A DNA stretch of 64,000 nucleotides from Gammaproteobacteria bacterium (GTDB lineage Bacteria; Pseudomonadota; Gammaproteobacteria; Nevskiales; Nevskiaceae): contig JAPLSA010000021.1 in the NCBI GenBank assembly GCA_026398815.1, positions 1 to 64,000 on the forward strand, written 5' to 3'. The notes under the pieces are model-generated. The model ran no database searches, was not told the origin of the DNA, and saw only the letters and a list, made by a program, of their open reading frames with translations. Positions 14,233 to 24,048 of this stretch are shown here, in pieces; the stretch's first letter is position 1, and each line of letters starts with the position of its first letter. Made by a program: the position numbers and the translations under genes.

Positions 14233-15498
14233 TCAGGTAACCGCCGCCACTGGCCGCACTCTGGCGCTCTTGACGGCATTGGCGCGGACGTCGGTGATCT
14301 CGATCTGGTACTCGCCGATCGCCAGCTTCCGTCCCGGTTTCGGCAGTTCCTGCAGCTGCTCCATGACCAGGCCGTTGAGGGTCTTCGGCCCGCCGGTCGG
14401 CAGCTTCCAGCTCAAGCTGCGGTTGAGGCTGCGGATGGTCACCGAGCCATGCACCAGCACGCTGCCATCGGCGTCCAGATAGACGTTCTTGATCCGCGTG
14501 GCGGGATCGGAGGTGAACTCGCCGACCACTTCTTCGAGGATGTCTTCCAGGGTCACCAGCCCCTGGATGTCGCCGTACTCGTCGACCACGAAGCCGATGC
14601 GCCGCTTCTGGTCCTGGAAGTTCAGCAGCTGCTGGTTCAGCGGCGTGCCTTCGGGGATGTAGTACGGATCGCGGACCAGGGTCAGCAGGCTGTCCAGCGT
14701 CAGGCTGTCCTGCACGGTCAGGCGCAGCACCTTGCGCAGGTGGACGATGCCCTTCAGGTCGTCGATCGAGCCGTCGAACACCGGCAGCCGCGTGTGGCTG
14801 GAGGCGATGATGACTTCGCGGATCTTTTCCCAGGGCTCGGAGATGTCGATGCCGATGATCTCGTTGCGCGGAATCATGATGTCCTCGACGGTGGCCTTTT
14901 CCAGGTCGAGGATCGACAGCAGCATCCGCTGGTGGCGCTCGGGAATCATCGCGCCGGCCTCGGCCACCACCGAGCGCAGTTCCTCGCTCGACAGGCTGTG
15001 CGCGGCGGCATCCTCCGGGCTGACGCCGAACAGCCGCAGCACGCCGTTGGACAGCACGTTCACCACGTAGACCACCGGGTACACGATCCACTGCAGCGTC
15101 GTGTAGATGTAGGCCGACGGGATCGCGACCTTTTCCGGATGCAGCGCGCTGAGCGTCTTCGGGGCAATCTCGCCGAAGATCAGGATGAAGATCGTCAGCA
15201 CGCCGGTGGTGGCGGCGATCCACGGGCTGCCGAACAGGTCGAGCGTGATGATGGTGGCGATCGCGGTCGAGGCCGAATGCACGGCGATGTTGCCGAGCAG
15301 GATCATGCCGATCAGCCGGTCCGGGCGTTCGAGCAGCTTCTCGGCCAGCTTGGCGCCGCGGTGTCCGGACTTCGCCATGTGGCGCAGCCGATAGCGGTTG
15401 AGCGCCATCAGCGCCGTTTCCGAGCCGGCGAAGAAGGCCGACAGCAGAAGCAGGAAAACCAGCAGGAACAGCAGCGCAACTAGTGTCTTGTCATCCAA
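14233..15498 (-). CDS. corB: CorB/CNNM-type transporter (HlyC/CorC family)
   Basis: A membrane protein of 421 residues implicated in Mg2+ (and Co2+) export. It has an N-terminal DUF21 membrane domain (residues about 1-190, with SETALMALNRYRLRHM), a CBS pair (about 205-330) and a CorC_HlyC C-terminal domain (about 340-415). The start codon is TTG, supported by alignment with YfjD-type proteins that begin at the same place. Its neighbours ypjD and ffh give the conserved gammaproteobacterial order. Confidence 0.92.
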   Translation of the reverse strand: MDDKTLVALLFLLVFLLLLSAFFAGSETALMALNRYRLRHMAKSGHRGAKLAEKLLERPDRLIGMILLGNIAVHSASTAIATIITLDLFGSPWIAATTGVLTIFILIFGEIAPKTLSALHPEKVAIPSAYIYTTLQWIVYPVVYVVNVLSNGVLRLFGVSPEDAAAHSLSSEELRSVVAEAGAMIPERHQRMLLSILDLEKATVEDIMIPRNEIIGIDISEPWEKIREVIIASSHTRLPVFDGSIDDLKGIVHLRKVLRLTVQDSLTLDSLLTLVRDPYYIPEGTPLNQQLLNFQDQKRRIGFVVDEYGDIQGLVTLEDILEEVVGEFTSDPATRIKNVYLDADGSVLVHGSVTIRSLNRSLSWKLPTGGPKTLNGLVMEQLQELPKPGRKLAIGEYQIEITDVRANAVKSARVRPVAAVT

Positions 15499-15594
15499 CT
15501 GGAAACCGGCCTCGTGACCCCCCGTGCCGCATTAAAGCGGAAGCGCAGGGTGGCATGTCAACCCCTGGTGCCGAATCGGCGCGGCGGCAGGCCG

Positions 15595-16389
15595 TCAGTA
15601 CCAGCTGCGGCCCAGCATCTGTTCGAGGACCAGCTTGGAGCCGAAGTAGGCCAGCACCAGCACCGTGTAGCCGGACAGCGCCCAGCGCACCGCCGTGCGG
15701 CCGCGCCAGCCGTGGCGCAGGCGGCCATACAGCAGCAGCCCGAAGGTGAGCCAGGCGCAGAAGCTCAGCACGGTCTTGTGCACCAGGTGCTGGGCGAACA
15801 GGTTGTCGACGAACAGCAGGCCGCTGACCAGGGTCAGCGACAGCAGGAAGAAGCCGAAGAAGATCAGCTGGAACAGCAGCCGCTCCATGGTCTGCAGCGG
15901 CGGCAGCCGGCGCAGCAGCTGCAGGTTGGAAGGCCGGCGCAGCATGTTGTCGAGACTGAGCGTGGCCACCGCCTGGATCGAGGCCAGGGTCAGCAGGCCG
16001 GCGCTGAGCAGCGAGAACACGATGTGCAGGCCGATCTTCCAGTCGGCCAGCGGAATCGGATGGCCGTGGTCGGTGAACAGGGCCGGCGCCAGCGCCCAGA
16101 TCGCGGTGATCGGGTAGTGCACCACGCCGAGCGCGTGCAGCGGCTCGCGGAAGCAGAACACCCACAGCATCAGCGACGACAGCAGGCCCAGCATCGACAC
16201 CGATTCGGCGATGCCGATGATCAGGTTCGGGCCGTTGATCACCTGCTGGCTGAGCGCCGCCGCGTGCGCCAGCAGCGCCATGGTCAGCACCAGATGCTCG
16301 CGGTCGAAGCGCGCGCGCAGGGCGCGCCAGCCGGCGAAGGCGTACAGGGCAGCGGCGATCAGGCTGTAGGCGAGGGACATGGAGGTCAT
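15595..16389 (-). CDS. ypjD: YpjD/CcsA-like inner-membrane protein
   Basis: A 264-residue integral membrane protein with about eight hydrophobic helices, related to the cytochrome c assembly protein CcsA. YpjD of E. coli (about the same length) lies next to ffh and corB, as here, and has been linked to cation export. The family motif region with conserved His and Trp residues (DHGHPIPLADWK, and HLVHKTVLSFCAWLTFG) is present. I use the ATG at 16389; a GTG immediately before it and another ATG nine bases inside are possible. Confidence 0.88.
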   Translation of the reverse strand: MTSMSLAYSLIAAALYAFAGWRALRARFDREHLVLTMALLAHAAALSQQVINGPNLIIGIAESVSMLGLLSSLMLWVFCFREPLHALGVVHYPITAIWALAPALFTDHGHPIPLADWKIGLHIVFSLLSAGLLTLASIQAVATLSLDNMLRRPSNLQLLRRLPPLQTMERLLFQLIFFGFFLLSLTLVSGLLFVDNLFAQHLVHKTVLSFCAWLTFGLLLYGRLRHGWRGRTAVRWALSGYTVLVLAYFGSKLVLEQMLGRSWY

Positions 16390-16550
16390 CACGGCGGATG
16401 GGCAACGATAGCACCGCCGGCCACGGCAACCGCAGCAGCAGCCGGGCGGCCCGGGACTGACCTCGGGCTGATCTCAGGCTGACCGGCGACGCTGGCCGAG
16501 CGGGCAAAACGCCGTGCTACATTCCGGCCTCGCTCGAACTGCTGACGCTC

Positions 16551-17315
16551 ATGCAGATCAGGATTCTCGGATGCAGCGGCGGGATCGGCCCCGGCCTGCG
16601 CACCACCACCCTGCTGGTCGATGGCGTGATGTTGATCGATGCCGGCACCGGTGTCGGCGACCTGCCGGCCCAGGCGCTGGCCGAAATCCGCACTGTGCTG
16701 CTCACCCATGCGCACCTCGATCACGTCTGCGGGCTCGCCTTCATGGCCGACAACCTGTTCGGCGAGATCGATCACGCGCTGCAGGTGCACGCGATTCCGG
16801 AAACCCTCGCGGTGCTGCGCCAGCACGTCTTCAACTGGCAGCTGTGGCCGGATTTCACGACCCTGCCGGACCCGGTCAACCCGCTGCTGGTGCTGCAGCC
16901 GCTGGAAGCGGGCCGGCCGCTGATGATCGGCGCGCTGAGGATCACGCCGTTCGCGGTGTCGCACACGGTGCCGGCGGTGGGGTACGCGATCGAGTGCGAC
17001 ACCGGCGTGTTCGCGTTCACCGGCGACACCCACGCCAGTGACGCGCTGTGGGCGGCGCTGAACGCGTTGCCGCGACTCGATCACCTGATGATCGAGGTCG
17101 CCTTCCCGGACGAGGAAAGTGCGCTGGCCGATCGTTCCCGGCACTTCACGCCGGCCGGGCTGGCCGCCGAACTGGACAAGCTGCGGCACCAGCCGATGCT
17201 GCACCTGACCCACGCCAAGCCCGGCAGCGAGCAGCGGATCGCCGCGCAGTGCGCGCTGGCCTTGCGCGGCCGGCGCTACCGGCATCTGCGCTGCGGCGAC
17301 GACATTCAGGTCTAG
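16551..17315 (+). CDS. Class II 3',5'-cyclic-nucleotide phosphodiesterase-like metallo-beta-lactamase protein
   Basis: A 254-residue metallo-beta-lactamase-fold hydrolase. The zinc-binding motif THAHLDHVCG is near residue 58, a further His is in FAVSHTVPAVGY, the Asp ligand is in FTGDTH, and a late His is in LHLTHAKPG. This layout matches PF02112 class II cAMP phosphodiesterases, suggesting cAMP or cGMP breakdown in the cytoplasm, though other phosphodiester substrates are possible. It lies between ypjD (divergent) and ffh (same direction, 52 bases downstream). Confidence 0.83.
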   Translation: MQIRILGCSGGIGPGLRTTTLLVDGVMLIDAGTGVGDLPAQALAEIRTVLLTHAHLDHVCGLAFMADNLFGEIDHALQVHAIPETLAVLRQHVFNWQLWPDFTTLPDPVNPLLVLQPLEAGRPLMIGALRITPFAVSHTVPAVGYAIECDTGVFAFTGDTHASDALWAALNALPRLDHLMIEVAFPDEESALADRSRHFTPAGLAAELDKLRHQPMLHLTHAKPGSEQRIAAQCALALRGRRYRHLRCGDDIQV

Positions 17316-17367
17316 CGGCTCCGGCATAATCGCGCCGCCCGCAACCTTCACCGGCAGTGCCGATCGC

Positions 17368-18735
17368 ATGTTCGAAAACCTCAGTTCCCGCCTGACCCGC
17401 ACGCTCGACGCCCTGCGCGGCCAGGGCCGTCTGACCGAAGACCAGGTCGCTACCGCCGCCCGCGAACTGCGCATGGCGCTGCTGGAAGCCGATGTCGCGC
17501 TGCCGGTGGTCCGCGATTTCATCGACAAGGTGAAGGCGCGCGCGGTCGGCGCCGAAGTCACCGAAAGTCTGACCCCCGGTCAGGCGATGCTGCGCGTGGT
17601 CCAGCAGGAACTGACTGCCACGCTCGGCGGCACGGCCGAACCGCTGAATCTGCGCGCCCAGCCGCCGGCGGTGATCCTGATGGCCGGCCTGCAGGGCTCG
17701 GGCAAGACCACCTCGACCGGCAAGCTGGCGCTGCGCCTGCGCGAGGTCGACAAGAAGAAAGTCATCGTCGTGTCCTGCGACGTCTACCGCCCGGCGGCCA
17801 TCGAGCAGCTGCGCATCGTCGCCGAATCGGTCGGTGTGGAATGGTTCCCGTCGACCGGCGCGGACAAGCCGGTGGAGATCGCCAAGGCCGCGCTGGCGCA
17901 CGCCAAGCTGCAGTTCGCCGACATCCTGATCGTCGACACCGCCGGCCGCCTCGGCATCGACGAAGAAATGATGCAGGAGGTCGCCGCCCTGCACGGCGCG
18001 CTGAATCCGGTCGAAACCCTGTTCGTGGTCGACTCGATGACCGGCCAGGACGCCGCCAACACCGCCAAGGCCTTCGCCGACCGCCTGCCGCTGACTGGCG
18101 TGATCCTGACCAAGACCGACGGCGATTCGCGCGGTGGCGCGGCGCTGTCGGTGCGTCATGTCACCGGCAAGCCGGTCAAGTTCATCGGCGTCGGCGAAAA
18201 GAGCGGCGCGCTGGAAGTGTTCCATCCGGATCGCATCGCCGCCCGCATCCTCGGCCAGGGCGACATGCTCGGCCTGATCGAGGAAGCGGCGCGCAAGGTC
18301 GACAACGATGCCGCCACCAAGCTCGCCAACAAGCTCAAGAGCAAGAAGGGCTTCGATCTCGAGGACTTCCGCCAGCAGATGGCGCAGATGGAACAGATGG
18401 GCGACATGGGCTCGATGCTCGAAAAGCTGCCCGGCGGCGCCAAGCTGCAGTCGCAGTTGAAGAACGTGAAGCCGGAGAAGGAGATCAAGCGGGCGGTGGC
18501 GATCATCAATTCGATGACCCGGCAGGAGCGCCGGTATCCGGATCTGATCAAGGCCTCGCGCAAGAAGCGCATCGCCACCGGCGCCGGTGTCGAGGTGCAG
18601 GAAGTCAACAAGCTGATGCGCCAGTTCGACCAGACCAAGGAGATGATGAAGAAGCTCCAGGGCGGCGGCATGGCCAAGATGATGCGGGCGCTGGCCGGCC
18701 GCCTGCCGCCGGGCTTCGGGCCTCCGGGCCGCTGA
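17368..18735 (+). CDS. ffh: Signal recognition particle protein Ffh
   Basis: The GTPase of the signal recognition particle, which targets nascent membrane proteins. The 455 residues comprise an N domain, a G domain (GLQGSGKTTSTGKLAL, DTAGRLG, TKTDGDSRGG) and a methionine-rich M domain (QMAQMEQMGDMGSM) that binds 4.5S RNA and signal sequences. A CATAAT box at 17325-17330 is a plausible -10 element. Its stop codon overlaps the start of the following GNAT gene. Confidence 0.97.
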   Translation: MFENLSSRLTRTLDALRGQGRLTEDQVATAARELRMALLEADVALPVVRDFIDKVKARAVGAEVTESLTPGQAMLRVVQQELTATLGGTAEPLNLRAQPPAVILMAGLQGSGKTTSTGKLALRLREVDKKKVIVVSCDVYRPAAIEQLRIVAESVGVEWFPSTGADKPVEIAKAALAHAKLQFADILIVDTAGRLGIDEEMMQEVAALHGALNPVETLFVVDSMTGQDAANTAKAFADRLPLTGVILTKTDGDSRGGAALSVRHVTGKPVKFIGVGEKSGALEVFHPDRIAARILGQGDMLGLIEEAARKVDNDAATKLANKLKSKKGFDLEDFRQQMAQMEQMGDMGSMLEKLPGGAKLQSQLKNVKPEKEIKRAVAIINSMTRQERRYPDLIKASRKKRIATGAGVEVQEVNKLMRQFDQTKEMMKKLQGGGMAKMMRALAGRLPPGFGPPGR

Positions 18736-19208
18736 TGACAGCGGTCGCGCTGCGGATCGCCGACTGCGATCCCGGCGATCCCCAGGCCGCAGCGCTGATC
18801 GCCCGCAGCGACGCCTACATGGGTGCGCTGTATCCGGCCGAAAGCAATCACTTCGACGGCATCGACACCTTGCGCCAGCCCAACGTGCGCTTCGTCGCCG
18901 CGTGGCAGGCCGGGCGGATGGTCGGCTGCGGCGCGGTCAAGCGCCTGCCTGGCCCGCCGGCCTACGGCGAGATCAAGCGAGTGTTCGTCGCCGAGGACTG
19001 CCGCGGCCAAGGCATTTCCCGGCGGATCATGGCGGTGCTGGAGCAGACGCTGAGGGACGCCGGCATCGGCCTGGCCCGGCTGGAAACCGGCATCCACCAG
19101 CCGGAAGCGATCGGTCTGTACCGGGGGCTCGGTTACCACGAACGCGCGCCGTTCGGCGCCTACCAGCCCGATCCGCTGAGCCTGTTCATGGAGAAGCGGC
19201 TCGGCTGA
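18735..19208 (+). CDS. GNAT-family N-acetyltransferase
   Basis: A 157-residue acetyl-CoA-dependent acetyltransferase of unknown substrate. The acetyl-CoA-binding motif is RVFVAEDCRGQGISRRIM, and the C-terminal GLYRGLGYHERAPF block is typical of GNAT proteins. The ATG overlaps the ffh stop codon (TGATG), so the gene is probably translationally coupled to ffh. Confidence 0.88.
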   Translation: MTAVALRIADCDPGDPQAAALIARSDAYMGALYPAESNHFDGIDTLRQPNVRFVAAWQAGRMVGCGAVKRLPGPPAYGEIKRVFVAEDCRGQGISRRIMAVLEQTLRDAGIGLARLETGIHQPEAIGLYRGLGYHERAPFGAYQPDPLSLFMEKRLG

Positions 19209-19230
19209 ACCAGCCGGCCGCGCCGCGCGC

Positions 19231-19833
19231 TCAGGCCAGCGGCATCTTCAGCAGGTCGTCCGGTCGGTCGATGTCGAGCCCGGCTGCCGCCAGCGGCACG
19301 GCGGTGACGCGCGCCGCCTGCGCCTTCACGACGGCGCGCGCCCCGTCGTCGCCATCGAGTGCGGCCAGCGCCGGCAGACAGTCCGCCGGAAACAGGCAGG
19401 GTGGGCCGCGGTTGTCGCCGAAGCCGGAGACCAGCAGCCGGTCCGGCGACTGGCGATGCAGGTCTGCCAGGCGGGTGAGGTCGAAGCTGGTGACCTGCGG
19501 CAGGTCGGCCAGGGTCAGCAGCAGGCCGGACGGCGCGGCGCGCTTCGCGAGCAGGGCCTCGACGCCCTGGGCGATCGAGCGGCCGATGCCGCGCCACCAT
19601 TCGCTGGCCTCGACGATGGCGAGATCGAGGCCGACCAGTTCGGCGCGCACCAGTTCGCCGTGGGCGCCGATCACCACCTGCACCGGCAGGCCGGTTTCCA
19701 GCGCGGTCAGCGCCGCATGGCGCACCAGGGTGCAGCCGTTCGGCAGCCGCGCCAGCTGCTTGGCGCTGCCGAAGCGGGTCGCCGCCCCTGCAGCCATGAC
19801 CATGATCACGGGGGCGGCATTCGGCGGGTTCAT
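19231..19833 (-). CDS. mocA: MocA-like molybdenum cofactor nucleotidyltransferase
   Basis: A 200-residue NTP-transferase (NTP_transf_3). MocA enzymes attach CMP to molybdopterin to make the MCD form of the cofactor used by xanthine-oxidase-type enzymes. The N-terminal nucleotide loop MAAGAATRFGSAKQL is present, as are the metal-binding LTLADLPQV and the GPPCLF block. It overlaps the end of the XdhC-like gene by four bases and is the last gene of the molybdenum hydroxylase module. Confidence 0.88.
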   Translation of the reverse strand: MNPPNAAPVIMVMAAGAATRFGSAKQLARLPNGCTLVRHAALTALETGLPVQVVIGAHGELVRAELVGLDLAIVEASEWWRGIGRSIAQGVEALLAKRAAPSGLLLTLADLPQVTSFDLTRLADLHRQSPDRLLVSGFGDNRGPPCLFPADCLPALAALDGDDGARAVVKAQAARVTAVPLAAAGLDIDRPDDLLKMPLA

Positions 19834-20936
19834 GCGTGGATCGGTCCGGTGGTCTGGCTGAGCGATTCTGCCCGCCGACCGCTGGTCAGCGCGAGGATTT
19901 CGGCGCTGATCGCCAGCGCGATCTCCTCTGGCGTTTCGGCGCCCAGATCAAGCCCGGCCGGTGCCCGCAGCCGTCCGGCCGGCAGGCCCGAGCCGTCGCG
20001 CAGCCGCTGTACGCGGCTGCGGGAGCCGAGCGAACCGAGATAGGCCAACGGCGTTTCCGCGAGTGCGCGCAGGTAGTCGATATCGCGGCTCAGGTTGTGG
20101 GTCATCACCACCGCGAACGTGCGGGCATCGGCGTCGATCGCATCGCGGATGGTCGAGGCGCTGGCCGTCACCCGGCGCACGCCGTCCGGCAGCACGCCGG
20201 GCGGCACGCGGTCATCGCGATCGTCGATCAGCGTCACCTGCCAGCCGAGCACGGCGGCGATCCGCGCCAGCGCCACGGCGGCGGCGTTGATGCCGACGAT
20301 GAACAGCGCGTACGGCGGGATCAGCGCTTCGAGCAGCGCCTCGTAATGATTGCCGCCGTGGCTGAACGCGACGACAGCCGGCGCGCCGGGCGGGTGTTCG
20401 AGCATCTGGTCGGCGAGTACGCCGCTGATCAGCCCGGCGCCGAATTCGTTGACCATGATCCGTCCTTCGTCGATCACCATCCGGCGCGGCTTCGGCGCCA
20501 GCACCCCGTGATCGCGGCTGAACACGGTGGCCAGCACGCCGCTGCGGCGGGCGTCGAGGCAGCGGGCGGCGGCGTCGAGAAAGGCGAGGTCGGCGGTCCG
20601 GGTCAGCGGCTCGATCAGCACTTCGAGCGTGCCGCCGCAGCCCAGTTCGAGCAGCACGTCGAGGCCGGATTCGCGGTCGTAGCGGACGATGCGGGCAGCA
20701 CCGTCGGCGATCACCTCGCGCGCCCGGCCGATGATGTCGGCCTCCGGGCAGCCGCCGGACAGGCCGCGCACCACGGTGCCGTCGCCGCAGACCAGCATCC
20801 GCGCGCCGGCGCGGCGGAAGGTCGAGCCGCTGGTGCGGGTCAGCGTCGCCAGCGCGCCGCCGCCGCTGGCGAAGCCGCTGTCGGCCAGCCTGCGCACGCC
20901 GGCCAGCAGGCTGCCGAATTCCTGAGGGGTATTCAT
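19830..20936 (-). CDS. xdhC: XdhC/CoxI family maturation protein
   Basis: A 368-residue accessory protein that in related systems binds the molybdenum cofactor, helps its sulfuration and inserts it into xanthine-dehydrogenase-type enzymes. The N-terminal XdhC_CoxI domain shows GSTFRRAGARMLV and the LSGGCPEADII motif with a conserved Cys. The C-terminal half is a Rossmann domain (FIVGINAAAVALARIAAVLGW, then VVMTHNLSRDIDYL). It sits between the catalytic subunits and mocA, which supports a dedicated maturation role. Confidence 0.9.
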   Translation of the reverse strand: MNTPQEFGSLLAGVRRLADSGFASGGGALATLTRTSGSTFRRAGARMLVCGDGTVVRGLSGGCPEADIIGRAREVIADGAARIVRYDRESGLDVLLELGCGGTLEVLIEPLTRTADLAFLDAAARCLDARRSGVLATVFSRDHGVLAPKPRRMVIDEGRIMVNEFGAGLISGVLADQMLEHPPGAPAVVAFSHGGNHYEALLEALIPPYALFIVGINAAAVALARIAAVLGWQVTLIDDRDDRVPPGVLPDGVRRVTASASTIRDAIDADARTFAVVMTHNLSRDIDYLRALAETPLAYLGSLGSRSRVQRLRDGSGLPAGRLRAPAGLDLGAETPEEIALAISAEILALTSGRRAESLSQTTGPIHA

Positions 20937-20957
20937 CGTGTCGGGGAAGGAGCGCGT

Positions 20958-20979
20958 GCGGGATCAGCAGCGATCCCGC
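20958..20979. other. Perfect 8-bp hairpin upstream of xdhC
   Basis: GCGGGATC (20958-20965) and GATCCCGC (20972-20979) flank a 6-base loop. It lies in the 145-base gap between the large subunit gene and xdhC. No T run follows on either strand; it may limit readthrough or stabilise a processed end. Confidence 0.3.
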
Positions 20980-21081
20980 GCGGCGAGAGCCGGACGATGC
21001 GGGGCAGAGCACGCGCAGGTCGGCGCGCCGTTGCCTGCGTCGTGCCCGCGCTCGTCCCGGGGATCGCCGTTCGGGCGCGGA

Positions 21082-23358
21082 TCAGGCGCTCAGCTGATTG
21101 CCGAACGGCAGCTTGCGGATGCGCTTGCCGACCGCCGCGAACACCGCGTTGGCAACTGCCGGGCCGACCACCGGCGTGCCTGGTTCGCCGACGCCGGTCG
21201 GCTTTTCCGCCGACGGCACGATGTGCACCTCGATCACCGGCATCTCGTTGAGGCGCAGCGGCTGGTAGTCGGCAAAGTTGCTTTGCACGACCGCGCCCTT
21301 GTCGAAGGTGATCTCGGATTTCAGGATCGCCGCCAGGCCGTAGCCGATGCCGCCTTCCATCTGCGCGCGGACCACGTCCGGATTGATCGCCAAGCCGCAG
21401 TCGACCGCGCAGACCACGCGATCGACCTTGAGCTGGCCATCGGCATCGATCGACACCTCGGCGACTTCGGCGACAAAGGTGTTGAAGGATTCGTGCACGG
21501 CGATGCCGCGGCCGCGCTTCTTGCCGGCGACCTCCGGCAGCGGCGTGCCCCAGCCGGATTTCTCGGCGGCCAGTTCCAGCACCTTCAGGTGGCGCGGCTG
21601 CTTCTCGAGCAGCGTGCGGCGGAAGGCGACCGGGTCCTTGCCGGCGGCATGGGCCAGTTCGTCGATCATGGTTTCCATCGCGTAGGCCGAATGCGTGTGG
21701 CCCACCGAGCGCCACCAGAGCACCGGCAGCGGGTAGTCGACCGTATGCAGCTCGACCTGCAGGTTGTCGATCGCATAGCGGGTGTCGGACACGCCTTCGA
21801 CCGAGGTGTGGTCGACGCCGTCGTGGACCATGAACTGCTCCAGCGGCGTGCCCTTGGCGATCGACTGGCCGGCCAGACGGCTCTGCCAGCCGGTGACCTT
21901 GCCGTCGCGGTCGAGGCCGGCCTTGATGGCGTGCACGAAGGCCGGGCGGTAGTAGCCGCCGCGGATGTCGTCCTCGCGCATCCAGACCATCTTGATCGGC
22001 GCCTCGACGCCCTTGGCGCGCGCCGCCTTGGCCAGCGAGGTCGCTTCGACGATGAAATCGGACTTCGACGAGGCGCGGCGGCCGAAGCTGCCGCCGGCGT
22101 AGACCTGCTTGATCGTCACCTGCTCGGGCTTGAGGCCGAGAATGCCGGCCGACACCTGCTGATCGATGGTGTGGAATTGCTCGCCGTTCCAGATCGTGCA
22201 GCTGTCGGCCTTCAGGTCGACGACGCAGTTCAGCGGCTCCATCGGCGCATGCGACAGGTACGGGAACTCGTAGACCGCCTCGATCGCCTTGGCCGGCTTC
22301 TTCAGCGCGGCGGCTGCATCGCCGCGCGTCGCCGCGACGGTGCCGGGCTTGCCGGCAAGCGCCTTGAACTCGCGGAAGATCTCGGCGCTGCCCTTGGTGA
22401 ACGCGGCCGCTTCGTCCCATTCGATGACCAGCGCGTCGCGGCCCTGCTTGGCGACCCAGGTGTTCTTCGCCAGCACGGCGACCGCCGCCCGGGTGGTGCC
22501 CGGCACGGCATCGACGCGAATCACGTCGACCACGCCGGCCACCGCGCGGGCCGCGGTCTCGTCAACCGACTTGATCGTGGCGCCCCACTTCGGCGCGTGC
22601 GCCAGCACGGCGACCAGCATGCCGGGCAGCTGCACGTCCTGCGTGAAGATCGCCGTGCCATCGGTCTTGGCCTTGGAATCCTTGCGCGGCGTGGCCGTGC
22701 TGCCGATCAGCATGAAGTCCTTCGGCTCCTTGAGCTTGATCGCTTCGGCCGCCGGCACCGGCTGCTTGGCCGCACTTTCGGCGAACTGGCCGAAGCTGGC
22801 CTCCTTGCGGCTGGCCGCATGGCGGATCACACCCTTGGATACGGTGATCTCGCCGGCCGGCACCTTCCACTGCTCGGCGGCGGCGGCGACCAGCATGGCC
22901 CGCGCCGACGCGCCGGCATTGCGCATCTGCAGATGGGCATCGGCCATCGCCGTCGAGCCGCCGGTGCCCTGGGCGCCGAGCAGCGAATTCGCGTACTTCT
23001 TGGCGTCGGCCGGCGCGCCCTCGACCGAGACCTGCGCCCAGTCGGCGTCGAGTTCTTCGGCGGCCAGGGTGGCCAGACCGGTGAACGTGCCCTGGCCCAT
23101 CTCGAGGAACTTGGCGATCACCGTCACCGAGTTGTCGGCGCCGATGCGCAGGAACGCGTTCGGCACGAACGGCGCGATGTCGGCGGCGCTCACCGCTGCC
23201 TTCTCGCTGGTGCAGGCCACCGGACCGAAGCAGATGCCCAGCGCCAGCCCGCCGCCGCCCTGCAGGAAGCCGCGCCGGCTGACATTGATCAGCGGTGCGC
23301 GGGTGCTGCCGTCGTCTTGCTTCGTCGTCTGGCCGGCGAAGCGCTTCATGATGCCCAT
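21082..23358 (-). CDS. iorB: Molybdopterin-binding subunit of an isoquinoline 1-oxidoreductase-like enzyme
   Basis: The 758-residue catalytic subunit of a xanthine-oxidase-family hydroxylase or aldehyde oxidase, most like IorB. It has a twin-arginine motif (SRRGFLQG) and hydrophobic stretch at residues about 27-47, so the heterodimer is probably Tat-exported or membrane-tethered. The rest follows aldehyde-oxidase/xanthine-dehydrogenase fold segments, including [16 protein letters not shown] and [18 protein letters not shown] at the C-terminus with the conserved catalytic Glu context. GGAG is eight bases upstream of the ATG. The substrate could be an aldehyde or an N-heterocycle. Confidence 0.92.
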   Translation of the reverse strand: MGIMKRFAGQTTKQDDGSTRAPLINVSRRGFLQGGGGLALGICFGPVACTSEKAAVSAADIAPFVPNAFLRIGADNSVTVIAKFLEMGQGTFTGLATLAAEELDADWAQVSVEGAPADAKKYANSLLGAQGTGGSTAMADAHLQMRNAGASARAMLVAAAAEQWKVPAGEITVSKGVIRHAASRKEASFGQFAESAAKQPVPAAEAIKLKEPKDFMLIGSTATPRKDSKAKTDGTAIFTQDVQLPGMLVAVLAHAPKWGATIKSVDETAARAVAGVVDVIRVDAVPGTTRAAVAVLAKNTWVAKQGRDALVIEWDEAAAFTKGSAEIFREFKALAGKPGTVAATRGDAAAALKKPAKAIEAVYEFPYLSHAPMEPLNCVVDLKADSCTIWNGEQFHTIDQQVSAGILGLKPEQVTIKQVYAGGSFGRRASSKSDFIVEATSLAKAARAKGVEAPIKMVWMREDDIRGGYYRPAFVHAIKAGLDRDGKVTGWQSRLAGQSIAKGTPLEQFMVHDGVDHTSVEGVSDTRYAIDNLQVELHTVDYPLPVLWWRSVGHTHSAYAMETMIDELAHAAGKDPVAFRRTLLEKQPRHLKVLELAAEKSGWGTPLPEVAGKKRGRGIAVHESFNTFVAEVAEVSIDADGQLKVDRVVCAVDCGLAINPDVVRAQMEGGIGYGLAAILKSEITFDKGAVVQSNFADYQPLRLNEMPVIEVHIVPSAEKPTGVGEPGTPVVGPAVANAVFAAVGKRIRKLPFGNQLSA

Positions 23359-23378
23359 GGATCTTGCTCCGGTCAGGT

Positions 23379-23837
23379 TCAGGCCAGCGCCTTGGCGGCG
23401 TCGTGGATCGCAGCGCGGATGCGCACGTAGGTGGCGCAGCGGCAGACGTTGCCGCTCATCGCGGCATCGATGTCTTCATCGTTCGGCGTCTTGTTCCTGG
23501 CCAGCAACGCCACTGCCGACATCATCTGGCCCGACTGGCAGTAGCCGCACTGGACCACGTCGAGCTTGCGCCACGAGGCCTGGACGGCGGCGCCGACCTT
23601 GTCGGTGACCGCATTCTCGATGGTCACCACGTTCTTGCCGGCGGCGGCAGCCACCGGGGTGACGCAGGCGCGGATCGGGTTGCCATCGAGATGCACGGTG
23701 CAGGCCCCGCACTGGGCGATGCCGCAACCGAATTTGGTGCCGGTCAGGCCGACCTCGTCGCGGATGAACCACAGCAGCGGCATCGCGGGGTCGCCGTCAT
23801 GCGTCTTCTTGACGCCATTGATCGACAGCTCGGTCAT
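23379..23837 (-). CDS. iorA: [2Fe-2S] subunit of the isoquinoline-oxidoreductase-like enzyme
   Basis: The 152-residue small subunit carrying two [2Fe-2S] clusters that pass electrons from the molybdenum site. The plant-type motif [13 protein letters not shown] lies near residue 38. The C-terminal helical domain has CGYCQSGQM and CRCATYVRI. It has a GGAG ribosome-binding site, and its stop is 20 bases before iorB. No FAD subunit follows, so the electron acceptor is probably a cytochrome or quinone, as in IorAB-type enzymes. Confidence 0.94.
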   Translation of the reverse strand: MTELSINGVKKTHDGDPAMPLLWFIRDEVGLTGTKFGCGIAQCGACTVHLDGNPIRACVTPVAAAAGKNVVTIENAVTDKVGAAVQASWRKLDVVQCGYCQSGQMMSAVALLARNKTPNDEDIDAAMSGNVCRCATYVRIRAAIHDAAKALA

Positions 23838-23966
23838 GAGAGGGCTCCAGAGTGCAGGTGATGACCGCCATCATAAGGAATCGGCGATGGCTGGTGTGAA
23901 CGATCGGTAACACGATGCATGATCGGCACCCGTCGCCCGGTCCGCCAGTCCGGTTGCCACCCTGTC

Positions 23967-23995
23967 TTTCAATTCGGGGGGGCTGCCATTACAAT
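23967..23995 (+). promoter_or_regulatory. Probable promoter of the rpsP-rimM-trmD-rplS operon
   Basis: TACAAT (23990-23995) is one base from the consensus -10. TTTCAA (23967-23972), 17 bases upstream, is a weak -35. The leader to rpsP is about 50 bases and contains GGGTACC-like and T-rich stretches without a recognised regulatory fold. Confidence 0.5.
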
Positions 23996-24048
23996 CCCGC
24001 GCTTTCGCGTACCCTGCGGCAGCATTTTTCCCGAGAGTTCAAAAGATC

